From: Pleodorina starrii
Lineage: Eukaryota; Chlorophyta; Chlorophyceae; Chlamydomonadales; Volvocaceae
Direction: 5' to 3'
DNA: 64,000 nucleotides
Assembly: GCA_030267565.1 (NCBI GenBank)
Contig: BRXU01000003.1
Coordinates: forward strand, 8,201,501 to 8,265,500
The position numbers were made by a program, and so were the translations under genes. The notes beneath the pieces were generated by a model. That model was given only the letters and a program-made list of their open reading frames with translations. It had not been told where the DNA came from and did not search any database. Positions 11,701 through 22,113 of this stretch are shown here, one piece after another (the first letter of the stretch is position 1; the number at the start of each line of letters is the position of its first letter).

Positions 11701-12778
11701 GTTAAGGGTCGCAGTTTTACGCACCTTCATGGGAAGCGTCTCCAGAAGGACCTCTTTTAGCATGTCCTGAGGGAGCGTGCGTGTGCCGGCGAGAGCTATT
11801 GAGTTATTAAATTACGAGATTCGAAACAGAGCGGTCTCAAGGTCAGTTCCGGCGCCGGCAACCGAGCAAATCGCATACATGCATAGACTGGCGTTGCAAA
11901 AATCTAGCATTGGCAAGCACCGGCAAACAAGGAAAGGTGACAGAGAAATAGGAAAGGCCGAAGCAGCAAATCGCGGGAACAGCGGGGCAATCGACAAAAA
12001 ATAACAAGCGCAGCTAATCACCGCCTGCAGAACATTTGTGCTGGTAAAGCGAAATCTCACGAACGTTGCGGAGAAAATCAGCTGTCTAACGGGACGCCGC
12101 ATGTCTGCGCCGCGCCGCACCGGTGTCGTTGGCCCTGAAAGGCGACTTGCCCGACCAACCGCAAAAACAAAGTTGCGAGCTAGCAACTGCATCGTCCCTA
12201 CTTACCCTCACAGTCGCACGGCACACGTCCGCAACCCTGAGACCCAAGTCTTGGGGCGGAACGCTGCTCGCGGCGCTGCTGCCGGCGCCCTCGCTCGCGC
12301 AGGAAGAGATCGAGGCCCGCCTTACTACGTCCTCGAAGAAAGGCTGCATGTGCTGGTGTCGTTGCTGCTGCAGCGGCAGGAGAGGCAGGACGGGTGGCTG
12401 CGCCACGGCGACTTGCTCCTGCTCCGCGTTGCGGCCGACGTGAGCAAGATTCACGCTCTTGCCGCCGCTGCCTGGTTCAGTCTCGGCTGCGCTATCCTTG
12501 CTACGTTGGGCTGTCTCGTAGGACGATGCCGCTGCCTCAGGGCTCGCGGCCTCGGCGGCTTGGGGCGGTTGGTCCGCACGGGCCTCCCCTCCGGCTGCCG
12601 AAGCTTCTTCCAGGGAGTCACGATACTTGCTGGAGTCCATGGCACGAATTGGCTGCTCGCGCGAGGCCGGGTCGAGGAAGCCCAGAAGCGATGATAGCGA
12701 AGACTCGAGCGCGGCGCAGTCGTAATCCTCACCCTCCACGTCGCCGGTATTGATCTTGGGTTTGACAACCATCGCCAT
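8752..12778 (-). CDS. Tandem copy A: protein with two hnRNP-Q acidic-type (AcD/NURR) domains, 874 aa
   Basis: Six exons in transcript order: 12778-12206, 11766-11725, 11443-10250, 10055-9869, 9551-9467, 9295-8752. All junctions are GT-AG and the lengths sum to 875 codons. The N-terminal ~190 residues are acidic and Gln/Ser-rich (VEGEDYDCAALESSL). A 14-residue exon follows (DMLKEVLLETLPMK), then a long Ala/Gly/Pro low-complexity segment. Two helical modules come next, about residues 605-665 (HFDAGVRHWLLQ...LEGVRRMKAFI) and 695-745 (HFDPKVLDTIREI...LAGVQNVPAYLYTLL). Both resemble the AcD (NURR) domain of hnRNP Q/R, a protein-protein interaction module of RNA-binding proteins. The tail is Gly/Met-rich. 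There is no RRM, so a direct RNA-binding role is inference only. A sister gene lies 3.7 kb upstream on the same strand. Confidence 0.8.
9674..9712. repeat. 17-bp inverted repeat in intron 4 of copy A
   Basis: The left arm is CCGTTACGCTCAACGGC and the right arm is GCCGTTGGGCGTAACGG, complementary at 16 of 17 positions with a 5-base loop. It lies in the intron between exons 4 and 5. The corresponding intron of copy B (17428-17599) lacks it, so it entered copy A after the duplication. Confidence 0.8.
10214..10232. repeat. Interstitial telomere-type repeat (CCCTAAAA x2) in intron 3 of copy A
   Basis: Two head-to-tail CCCTAAAA units are followed by CCCC. Read on the other strand this is TTTTAGGG, the telomere repeat of Chlamydomonas reinhardtii. 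It lies in the intron between exons 3 and 4. Confidence 0.75.
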
Positions 12779-13300
12779 ATACTGATGAAATTACTGGAGT
12801 CGGCGGGAGAAGAGCTGGACAAGTCGCCTAATCACCGCACGGCAAGGGACGGACGAGATTTGCCCAGCAGCCTTGGACGCGTCTTGGCCGGGCGGCTGAC
12901 AGGTCTGTACCTTTGCCCTACGGTCTGTACCTAAGCTTAGAAATTTTTGTACGTGTGGGTAACCTGCTTACTTTGTATGTAGTAAACTGACGTGCGACCG
13001 CTCGCGCGCTCTCGACAGCTTAAAGCGGAAGCTTTTTTTTGTGTTGGCAGGAACTTGTATTGGTAACCTTTTCAATATGAGCGTATTTATGGCTAGAGTG
13101 TTTCAATGTTTCATACGGCGACTGGGGGTTGCAGATCATGTCACCGCCCCGTTTGCAGTTTCGAGTGACGCATGACGTGACTGGCAGGACAACGGCGGTT
13201 GGCTGTAATCTAGGAATATTAAATATATTTGCATTAAAATATCCCTCGATCTGCACAGCGCATGCTGAACCGAAACATGCCTTGCCTCGACCAGGTCGCA
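12779..13300 (-). promoter_or_regulatory. Upstream region of copy A, partly conserved with the upstream region of copy B
   Basis: Blocks also found upstream of copy B include a 17-bp identity CAGCCTTGGACGCGTCT (12868-12884; 20607-20623 in B), TGCGACCGCTCG (12993-13004; 20712-20723) and a longer, looser match at about 13075-13300 against 20820-21040. The spacing between the first two blocks is similar (125 and 105 bp). They could be retained regulatory elements or 5' UTR, or simply undecayed duplicate sequence. Confidence 0.5.
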
Positions 13301-13833
13301 ACTAGTAGCAACCGCTTGGTCGAGTTTGACAACCGGAGGACTATCTTTACCCACAGGAATTTATTCAAATATTATGATATCCTATCATTAATATTGACGT
13401 TGTTATGTCATGAAAAGTGGCTTCCGGCGTCGTTGGTCAGTAATCGGTTGCTTGACAATCTCGCCAGTCGCCACCCTAAGGTCCCCCAAGCATCTCTATT
13501 GTAATCAAGAGCATAATACAGGAAGAAATTTCAAAAAATTATAAAATCCGACCCTATACTTTGGTTTCCATCGTCGCTTTTGGGCTAGAGGGGCGCCACC
13601 CGATGCATGAAGCTGCGACTTGCAGCCTGGCCTGCCGAAGGACCTTCCGTCGCGTTGTACGGCATCCAACCTTGCTCCGCTCACCTTGAAAATAATAATA
13701 ATAATATTACGCCGGGCCAAAACCCTGGCGTGGTTTATGGGGGCGGGTGCGATGAGGCTCGACTAGGAGCCTGTACGCCGCCACCACCAGTCCGCTCACC
13801 TTGATAACCCCATCTCCCAAAGATTTCCGCCCC

Positions 13834-13912
13834 GCCCCTCACCTGCTGCCCCTGTACGCCCCGTTGAGCACCAGCAACTGGCCCCCGGGTGCGGGTATGA
13901 CCGTCTCCAGGT
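13834..13912 (-). pseudogene. Isolated fragment of KIN17 exon 11
   Basis: This 79-bp piece matches the end of exon 11 of the intact KIN17 gene (23331-23409), including the GTGAGG splice donor. It would encode LETVIPAPGGQLLVLNGAYRGS, with only a few changes. No other KIN17 exon was found within several kilobases, so it is a stranded exon piece. It lies upstream of AcD copy A, just as the real KIN17 lies upstream of AcD copy B. This suggests the duplication that made the two AcD genes also carried part of KIN17. Confidence 0.8.
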
Positions 13913-16507
13913 CACGACAGGTTAATTCTGACAAGGCATGTATACACAGTGAGGCGGGTTGAGGAGGGCTGTGCTGCCATGGCCTCCCTCGTGGTCCACT
14001 GGGTGATCCTTGAGGATGGGACGAGCAAGGGCACGGCAGAAGGCACAGGTGCGACCTGCAAGCTGTGCGTTTGCTGGGAATTTGAGGAGATCAACCATCG
14101 CTGCTCGAAACCCCGTTGGGCCCCCGACCATCAGAGCAACAGGGAGAGGTGCGATTGAGCTCGATGTGTTACAAACTGGGCAGGACCCGACCCGGAAGGA
14201 TCGTGAGCGCGTACGACGACTCCATCCACTGCCCCAACCGATTCCAACCGAAGCCAACCAACTTGCGAGCATGACGTGCAACTACCGTTTACCTGCCAAA
14301 GAAAGGTGGGGAAAAAAGCCAAGAAGACTCACTCTCAAAAGGCGCTCCTACAGACAACAATAACAACAACAATTGCGGCCTCCGCGGCCTAAGGAAGTTG
14401 ATTCCCCGGGGGGGGGACGGTCGTAAACAGGCGCTTACTGAGCACATGCGCCTCCACCTGTCAACATACGTACGTACGGACCTGCGCAAAGCTCACTGTC
14501 GTACTCTCTCGCATCTCCCAACCGTCGTACTCTCTCACATCTCCCAACTATGCTTTTGCACCTCTTGCATCATGCATGCGCGTTCTTCTCCAGGCCGCGC
14601 GCACACGCACACGCATCCGACCCCCTTCCCCCAAAACAACCCAGCCGGGGGTCACGGACCATGCACGGCCCTCCGACAGCATCGACAGAAGCACCTAGGA
14701 AAACAACTCCTCCGACCGACCAACCAAACAGCGCAACGCCGCTCCGCCCGCTGGCCCCCCGCCTGCCCGCTGCGAGCGGCGCGGAGCGGCGCGCGGGCAT
14801 TGACCCACAAACCTGATTTGAGATTGCTCACGCTCCGTAGCAACACGTTCCACACATCGCAGACAAAAGTCTCACTTCGCAAGGAAAAAAAGGTCCGATG
14901 CGGATGCGGATGCGGATGCAGATGCAGATACGGAAATGCAAATTTGCGAATCCAAGGTAAGTCCCGAACCTTTACTCGCTTTCGACGCCGCCGGCGACTC
15001 CGATGCCTCCTTAGGAGTAAGGGTACGGCGCCCACCGCCCGTCCGCCTCCCTCCCATGCATCCATGTACGACTACACGTACACATGCCGTACCGTGCGCA
15101 CAGTTTCCCCCCAGAGGGCGCAACCGGCGAGCAACAAAGCTGCTCGCATGGAAGACCCCTTTGCACCGGGGCAGCGCATCAACACGCCCCGATGCGCGCG
15201 ACACCGAAAGTCCCCGCGATGTAAAAGAAGGTATACGACAGTACGGAGGGAAATTGCCGGGAGCCGAGAACACCCACGTGTGTTGCGCATTTAAGATGGT
15301 CGCAAACGTCGCCGCGAAAGGAACGCACCACACCAGAGAGGGGCCCTCGCACGACATGTCAACTCTCTTGTCTCGAAAAAGAAAAGTAGAAGGTACAGCA
15401 AAGTACGACCGTGGTACGACAACAATGGAAAAAGATTTTTTTATCTCGCTCACCTCGCACAGGGTGTCACTTCTCTCCACCCACACGACGCGGGGCGCAG
15501 ACCAGACCAGTTGGGTCGAAGCTGGCCAACTTGCCTTGCTCTCTCTGATTTCGACTGTTGGTACACATCCCCCCGCGCACACCCACACCCACCCACCCAC
15601 AAACACCCCCTGCGAAAACAATATATTCTACCAACTGTGCGGCTATATGAAATCTGCAACCAAAAAACTTCGACAGCAAAACAAAACAACGAACGCCTGT
15701 GCACCTCATGCAACAACAACAACAAGAGCAGCCACACGGGTGGCATCCATAACTCCATAAAGCAACCAGTCCCGAATTTCTCTCCTGGCTTCCGGGCAGG
15801 GCCCGGAAAATGCTGAAGCCACACCCAAGCTTCTTTTTTTATTGATGTCGCCGGTGTGTAATTGTGTGTGTGTGTGTGTCGGTTCGTAGCACTGCTCGCA
15901 CCCGTATCGTCGTACGCAAGGGGGCCGAGCAAGGCCGCCCATCACCCCCGACGACGCGCACCACCATCGCACGTCCCTCCCTGGCGCGGGTTCGCTGTCA
16001 ACACCCCTAAACAACCCCAGCCGCTCCCCGTGGAGGGAAAGGCTGCGCGGTCAAAACTAACCCCCTTTGAAGCCCTAAAACATCTCTACGTAACTACCTA
16101 CCGTGCGCATCTCTCAACACACCCAACACATCCAACACAACACAACACAACACCATCAGGTGGGTGTCGCTGCGAGCGCGCCCCCCCGCCCCCGGCCCCC
16201 TGGATGGGGCCCAACGTAACGCCGCCCCGCTTCGCTTACCCCCCAACCGCCCCGCCCCGCCCCGCCCCTCACCGCACCGCACCGTACCATGCGGCAGTAC
16301 AATTGCGCGTCGCAGTGCCTTCAAGGGGCACATCGGTGCTCGTCGTTCGTCGTTCGGCGCACCAGTCCCGCCTCGCCTCGCCCGCCGCCCAGTCCTCTGA
16401 AAGCGAGGCTGCTGCTTTGCCTTGTTTGCGGCATTGAAACCAATCGCTGTGGTGGTGGGGGCCGCGGAAATACTCGCCCCCCCCCTGCACCTCACCCCCA
16501 ATGCACC
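13913..16507. other. No supported gene between the two AcD genes
   Basis: This is the gap between the KIN17 fragment and the 3' end of copy B. It holds a GGATGC hexamer microsatellite (about 14896-14930), a GT microsatellite near 15864-15878 and many open frames on both strands without recognisable domains. The right end presumably includes the 3' UTR of copy B. Confidence 0.45.
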
Positions 16508-19500
16508 TCACATTCCGCCGAACATGCCGCCGTAGCCTCCCAGCCCGCCGCCCAGACCGGCCGCGCCTCCGCCGCCGTACCCTCCGCCGTACGGTACGCC
16601 CTGCCCGCCGCCCAGACCCATCGTCAGCCCTCCCAGCCCGGTGCCGCCCAGAGCGCCCATGTCCGGCAACCCCAGCCCGCCGCCTCCCATGCCACCGCCG
16701 CCGCCCAGTCCGCCGCCGAGGCCGCCGCCGAAACCTCCCATCCCGCCGCCCATCCCCATCCCCAGTCCGCCCCCTCCCTGCGCCGCCGCCAGCCTGACCG
16801 CCAGCTCGTGCATCTGCTTCTGCGCCGCCGCCTGCTTGGCCGTCTTTCCCCTCTTGGACAGCAACGTGTACAAGTAGGCGGGCACGTTCTGAACCCCCGC
16901 CAACTCCTGGGCACACAGCTTGGACAGGCGGGTGCGTACGGCATCGGGTGTACGGATCTCCCGGATGGTGTCAAGAACCTTGGGGTCGAAGTGGGTCCAA
17001 CTGGGGGGATGACGGAGGAAGGCGGATCGGGCGGACACAGGGGAACAAAGGTCGGGCGATTTGCGCGAGACGACAACACGATGAGTGCCGGAAGTGCTGC
17101 CGCTCGGTAAAGTCGTGCGGCGCGTCGCTATCCTCCCGCAACATCACACGTAGGGCAACATCCCAACGAGGGTGATCACACTTGAGCGCATGAAAGATGT
17201 CCATTGATTCCTGGACCAACAACACCCGGGATGTGCCGCCGAGTCCGCCGGCTGGTGCTGTGTACGCACGTTGCCACATGCGAGCCACAGGACCCACAGG
17301 ACCGGACCGGACAGGTACTTTGCTGCTGCCCAACCACCCCACCTGAGGCCCTTCTCGCTATGCACCAGCTCGTCCAGTACGGCAATCAGATCCGGGGTCA
17401 GCTTGCGCAGCGCGTAGCCCTGGGGATCTGCCGTACATAAGGACGGGAAGGGGGGCGAGTGCCACAAAAAGGCGCGCGCGGTCGGCAGCAATCGATTAAG
17501 AGACTACGCAGGGATCTCACTTAAGGGTGGCGGGCGGGGCATCTGAAGCTATCACGGCTAGGCAGCACAGGACACAGCCGGAGGCGTTGTTGCTCGTACC
17601 TTGCGCCCACACCATTTGTTCGTAGTGGTCTATGAGTCGTGTGGTGATGAATGCCTTCATGCGGCGAACTCCCTCCAGGTTGGCAGCCGTCTCGATGGCG
17701 TGCAGGGCCGACACGGCGCACATCTCGCCGAACAACAGCTGCAGCTGCAGAAGCCAGTGCCGCACGCCGGCGTCAAAGTGCTCGGCCTGATCGTGGGGGG
17801 AGGTACGACAGGGGCGGGTACGACAAGAGAGGAAAGCGGTGCGCTCAGTGCGTATTAGACAGGGCTCTGAGCGGGCTCGAAATGTCCATATGTATGTACT
17901 TGCTCATTCCCGTCCCGTCCCGTCCCATGCACGTCTATGAATGTGTTCCACAATCCACCAGACCCACAGTACAACAAATCGTACATCAACCTCACCCGTA
18001 TGTGTGGTCCGCACGTGTCCAGCACGCTCTGGATCTTGTCACGTACGACAGGGCTCAGCTCGTCAAAGCTCTTGCAGCTGTAGCCCGCAGCCGTGGGGTC
18101 GGTTCCCTGGAGCATCACGCCGCCGCCAGGTGCTGTACCGCCCATCAGCGCATGGAACGCCTCCAGGCCGCTGGGGGCAGCGGCAGCGGAGGCGGCGGCG
18201 CCGTGCGACTGCGGGCTGCCGAAGGGGCCGCCGCTGTGGAGGGGTGACCCGTGGGTCGGCAGGGGGCTGCCCCAGATTCCGCCGCCGCCGTGCGCTGGCG
18301 ACGGCAGCGAAGGCGGAGAGCGAACGCCGCCGGCAATTGGGCTGCCCAGTCGCGGGTCCTGCAGACCTGCCAGCACACCACCGAACGCGTTGCCGTACAG
18401 CTGCGCCACGCCGCCGGGGCCGCTGCCCGATGCAGAACTGGCGGCGGCGGCGGCGGCCAGTGCCGCCGCCAGGCCCTCCGCCGACATCAGGCTGCCGACA
18501 CCACCGCCACCTCCGGCACCCGACATGCCGAGAACGGAGGCCAGGAGCTGCGGGTTTTGATGAAGCAGGTTGGGGTGTTGCTGAAGCAGGCTCAGCAGCA
18601 GGGCAGAGGGCGCAGCGGCGGCGGCGCCGCTGTCGCCGGCGCCGCCGGCGACGCCGCCAGGGCCGCTGCCCAGCGCGCCGCCAGCCGCCTCCGCAGCGCT
18701 ACCGATGCCGCCGCCGCCGGAGCCGAGGCCGTACGCCGGCATGGGGACGGCGCCCGGCGCGGACCGAGCTGGCGTCACGGGTGCCAGAGCCGCGGTGAGT
18801 AGGGTGCCATAAAGCTGTGGTGGTTGCGGCGGGGACAGCGGCGGCGGCACGGGCGGCATGCCGGCGGCGGCGGCGACGGTGGTGGCGGCGGCGTGGCTCG
18901 GTGAGTTCGTCGCCGGCGTCGACGGCTGGCTGGCGCTGTCGCGGGACGGCGAAAGCAGGCCCGCTGCCGCCGCGGCGGCGGCGGCGCCAGCGGGGCCGGC
19001 GTCGGGGTGCATGGTTGCGGCGATGAGGGCGGTGGTACTGCCCCGGATGTCGCCCCAGCCGCGATGAGCGTCCATCTTAAACAGAACCTCAACCGCCTCC
19101 TGTGTGGTGTATTAAGTAAAAAATATCACAGCGGAGAAGGGGACGGCGTTAGCGAACGGAATTCGATGCGCGGCAGCAGCGGCAACAGCAGCAGCGGCAG
19201 CGGCAGTTCGGAAACAGCTCGGCAACGCAGCACCCCAGGTTGGTCGGTGGCAGTGACATTGCCAGAACAGCTCTCCGCCTCATGAGTGCGCGCGAGAAAA
19301 GCGGCCGCGTTGCCACACAGCAAGGCCCCACGGCCCCTGTTGATACGGTACACGCAATTGCACGGCTCCTTCGTCCTAGACTGCTTCCAGTCCTCGTTTT
19401 TGGAGACCCACCTTCATGGGAAGCGTCTCCAGGAGAACCTCCCGCAGCATCTCCTGCGAGTGCGTCAAAATGGTGGGGGAAACAACGATGGGATGGACCG

Positions 19501-20525
19501 AAAGCAAGGCCCGCTGCTGTTGCGGAGAGGCTGACAAGCGCGCTGGTCGCGCGTTTCGAAAACAAAGTCAGTTTGAAGACGGTAAGCGCAGGATGAACAT
19601 CAAGGAGAGGCTTACATCGGTGAAGGCTTTGTGCCTTCAACCCAAGGCAAGGAACCGCGAAGAGATCAGGAGAACGATAAAGACGAGAACGACAAGAGCA
19701 AAATTCAGAGCTCGACGCCGCCTCCGTTCGTCGAGACCGTTCTTCTAGTTCGTTCCATTTGTGCTAGCAAAATGAAGAAGCTGAAAGCTCAACAGAGTAG
19801 AATAAAACGAAGATCGCAGCGACTAACCGTCGCCCGTTCTGTTCGTTTTAGCGCTGCCGCCTCCAGTAGTTAAGTTGCCCGACCCATCCGCAAGAGGATC
19901 ACCCCACAAAAGCTCGCGCGTCTCCTTCCCTTCTCACCCTCATGGTGGCGCGGCACACGTCCGCGACCTTGATGCCCAAATCTTGGGGCGGAACGCTGCT
20001 CGCGGCGCTGCTGCCGGCGCCCTCGCTCGCGCAGGAAGAAGCCGAGGTCCGCTTCGCGACGTCCTCGACGAAAAGCTGGCTCTGATGTGAAGGAGGTTGC
20101 AGCGTTTGTTGTTGCTGCTCAAGCAGGGACAGCCCAGGCAGCTGCGCGACAGCGGTTTGCTCCGAAATTTCCGCCACGTTGCGACCGAGCTGGCCAGTCG
20201 TGTTGTCGCTGCCGCTTGCTTGTCCAATCCCGCCCCCGCTGTTGATGGTTTGCTGGGCTGTCTCGGAGGACGATGCCGCTGCCTCGGGGCCCTGTCGCGC
20301 GGCCTCGCCAGCCTGGGGCGGTTGGCTGTCACTGGCCTCCACTGCCGGGGCTTCCTTCAAGGAATCACTAGTATTGCTGTGATTCATGGCTCGAGCTGGC
20401 TGCTCGCGTGAAATTGCTGGGTTGAGGAAGCCCAGGACCGATGAAAGAGAAGACTCAAGCGCGGCGCAATCGTAGTCCTCACCCTCCACGTCAAGGATAT
20501 GCTTGTAGTCAGCAACCATCTCCAT
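16508..20525 (-). CDS. Tandem copy B: protein with two hnRNP-Q acidic-type (AcD/NURR) domains, 832 aa
   Basis: The exon structure is identical to copy A: 20525-19938, 19453-19412, 19099-17996, 17786-17600, 17427-17343, 17000-16508. All junctions are GT-AG and total 833 codons. Exons 2, 4 and 5 have exactly the same lengths as in copy A (42, 187 and 85 nt). The two AcD-like modules (exon 4 and exon 6) are almost unchanged. The N-terminal acidic/Gln-rich exon and the Ala/Gly-rich exon 3 have diverged by many substitutions and length changes. The ATG chosen aligns with that of copy A (MEMV versus MAMV); an in-frame ATG six codons upstream is also possible. Strong conservation of only the two modules suggests they carry the shared function. 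Function is unknown; an adaptor in RNA metabolism is an inference from the domain family. Confidence 0.8.
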
Positions 20526-21040
20526 GTATGTATTAGATATCAAAAGATCGAGCCGGCTAAAGCTGCTCAGACGATCGCACGAAAAGGCCGAGCCTTTCGC
20601 CTAAAGCAGCCTTGGACGCGTCTCGTTCGAGCGGCTGCAGGTATGCAACTAAGCTAAAATGATTTTAGCACGCTTTGGCAATTGCCACCGCTTCTGATGG
20701 TGTACCTGACCTGCGACCGCTCGCAGGCATTCGACAGCCAAAAAGAGAGATGCCTCCTCTGCGTGACTATGCTTTCGCTTGAAGCAATGGACTTTCAAAG
20801 TGATTGAATTGTAAGTGTCACATCTGGCCTTTTCATGGCTTTTATACGGCGGTTGTGTCGCGGGTCATGTCGCCTCCCGTCGTCAGTTTCGATGCGGTGC
20901 GGCCCGAAAGGTGACAGTGCCCTGTGCCGACCGGCAGTTGGATTGCTTCTAGTACACACAAAATATTTTTCTTTATTCTGAAATACTGCTTCGATTTTGC
21001 AAAGCATGGGCGCTGAACCTTGCCCTGCCTTGCCTCGGGG
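20526..21040 (-). promoter_or_regulatory. Upstream region of copy B with blocks shared with copy A
   Basis: This region contains the 17-bp identity at 20607-20623 and TGCGACCGCTCG at 20712-20723, followed by a diffuse match to the copy A flank that ends near 21040 (shared CATGCTGAAC/GGGCGCTGAAC then CCTTGCCTCG). Beyond this the two flanks no longer resemble each other, so 21.04 kb marks one edge of the continuous duplicated unit. Confidence 0.5.
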
Positions 21041-22113
21041 AGGCCGCAAACGCTCAGTTTGGTTAAGTTTGGTTACAGTTTCTGCTCAGTTTCACATCGA
21101 AATGTCCCATAGCGCAAACCTTGCCATTATGCACGTTTATGTAGTGCTGATTTCGCATCGTTGGGCCAGGTTGTCTTGGGTCAGTTACCTCAGACGGCGC
21201 CTGACGGCGCTATACGGAAGTCGTGGATAGCGAAAGTCCTCTGCTTTAAAGGCAATAAGAAATATAGACCAACACCTGATTTGCATCCTTGAGAAAGGCG
21301 GCCCCAAGCTCGTGTTACCCGAACAGCCGGCAGGCCATCACTCAATAGTCCAATCCAAGGCTATCGCTCTCGAGTCTCTGCTGGTTCGCTGCGCGGCCGC
21401 GCTTTTCACCGTTCGAGTCAAGAACGGAGGAAACCAAAGAGACACCGCAGTTTGTGACCGCGGACCGAATCTTAAAGTGTTCGCCCCTCAGATGCAAGAT
21501 TGCGGCGTTGGGGAGTGACCCCTGGGCGGTGCCACGGTGGAGCCCCAGTTGATGGGTGCCCAATAGAATACCGGTAGCCGCACCGGATGCAGCCGCCACC
21601 ACCACCGCCACCACCACACCCCCGCATGCGTATATGAGCAGACCGCGGGGAGGGGTGCGCCTCTTACGCGCAGACCCCCCCCCGTGAGAGTGCGTTTGTA
21701 ACATCGAACAAGCCCGATCAGCTACCGGTACTCGTGGCCAGCACCGCGGCGCCCTCCCGCACGCAGACCGCAGCGGATCTACGGACGTCATCAGAGGCCA
21801 CCGCTGCTGCTGAAGTGCTGATCCTCCCGCCGCCACCGCAGCAATTCGCAACAGACGATAAACGCTGCACCTGGGACCTCGACCACCTCGTTCCAACCCC
21901 TCCTCATCCGCATCCTGCCAGCCGCCCAGCCGCACGCACCCAACACTCCTTTCGCCGCTACTGACACCGCGACGCAGTCCTCCAACCCTCCCGGGCCGCC
22001 GCACCGGTCACCACCAGCGGCACCACCAACACCGACAGCGGTCCCGCAGTTGACCCATCGGACGTGGCGCTGCAGCAGCCCCTCTGTCGCGACGGCGCCA
22101 CTTCCCGTCGCTC
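21041..22113. other. Intergenic DNA and likely KIN17 3' UTR; no supported gene
   Basis: The part next to 22114 should be the KIN17 3' UTR. A CCACCACCG microsatellite occurs near 21594-21620. No coding exon could be supported on either strand. Confidence 0.45.

Noticed and set aside
13834..13912. A second functional KIN17 gene
   Set aside because: Only one exon piece is present; zinc finger and winged-helix exons are absent nearby.
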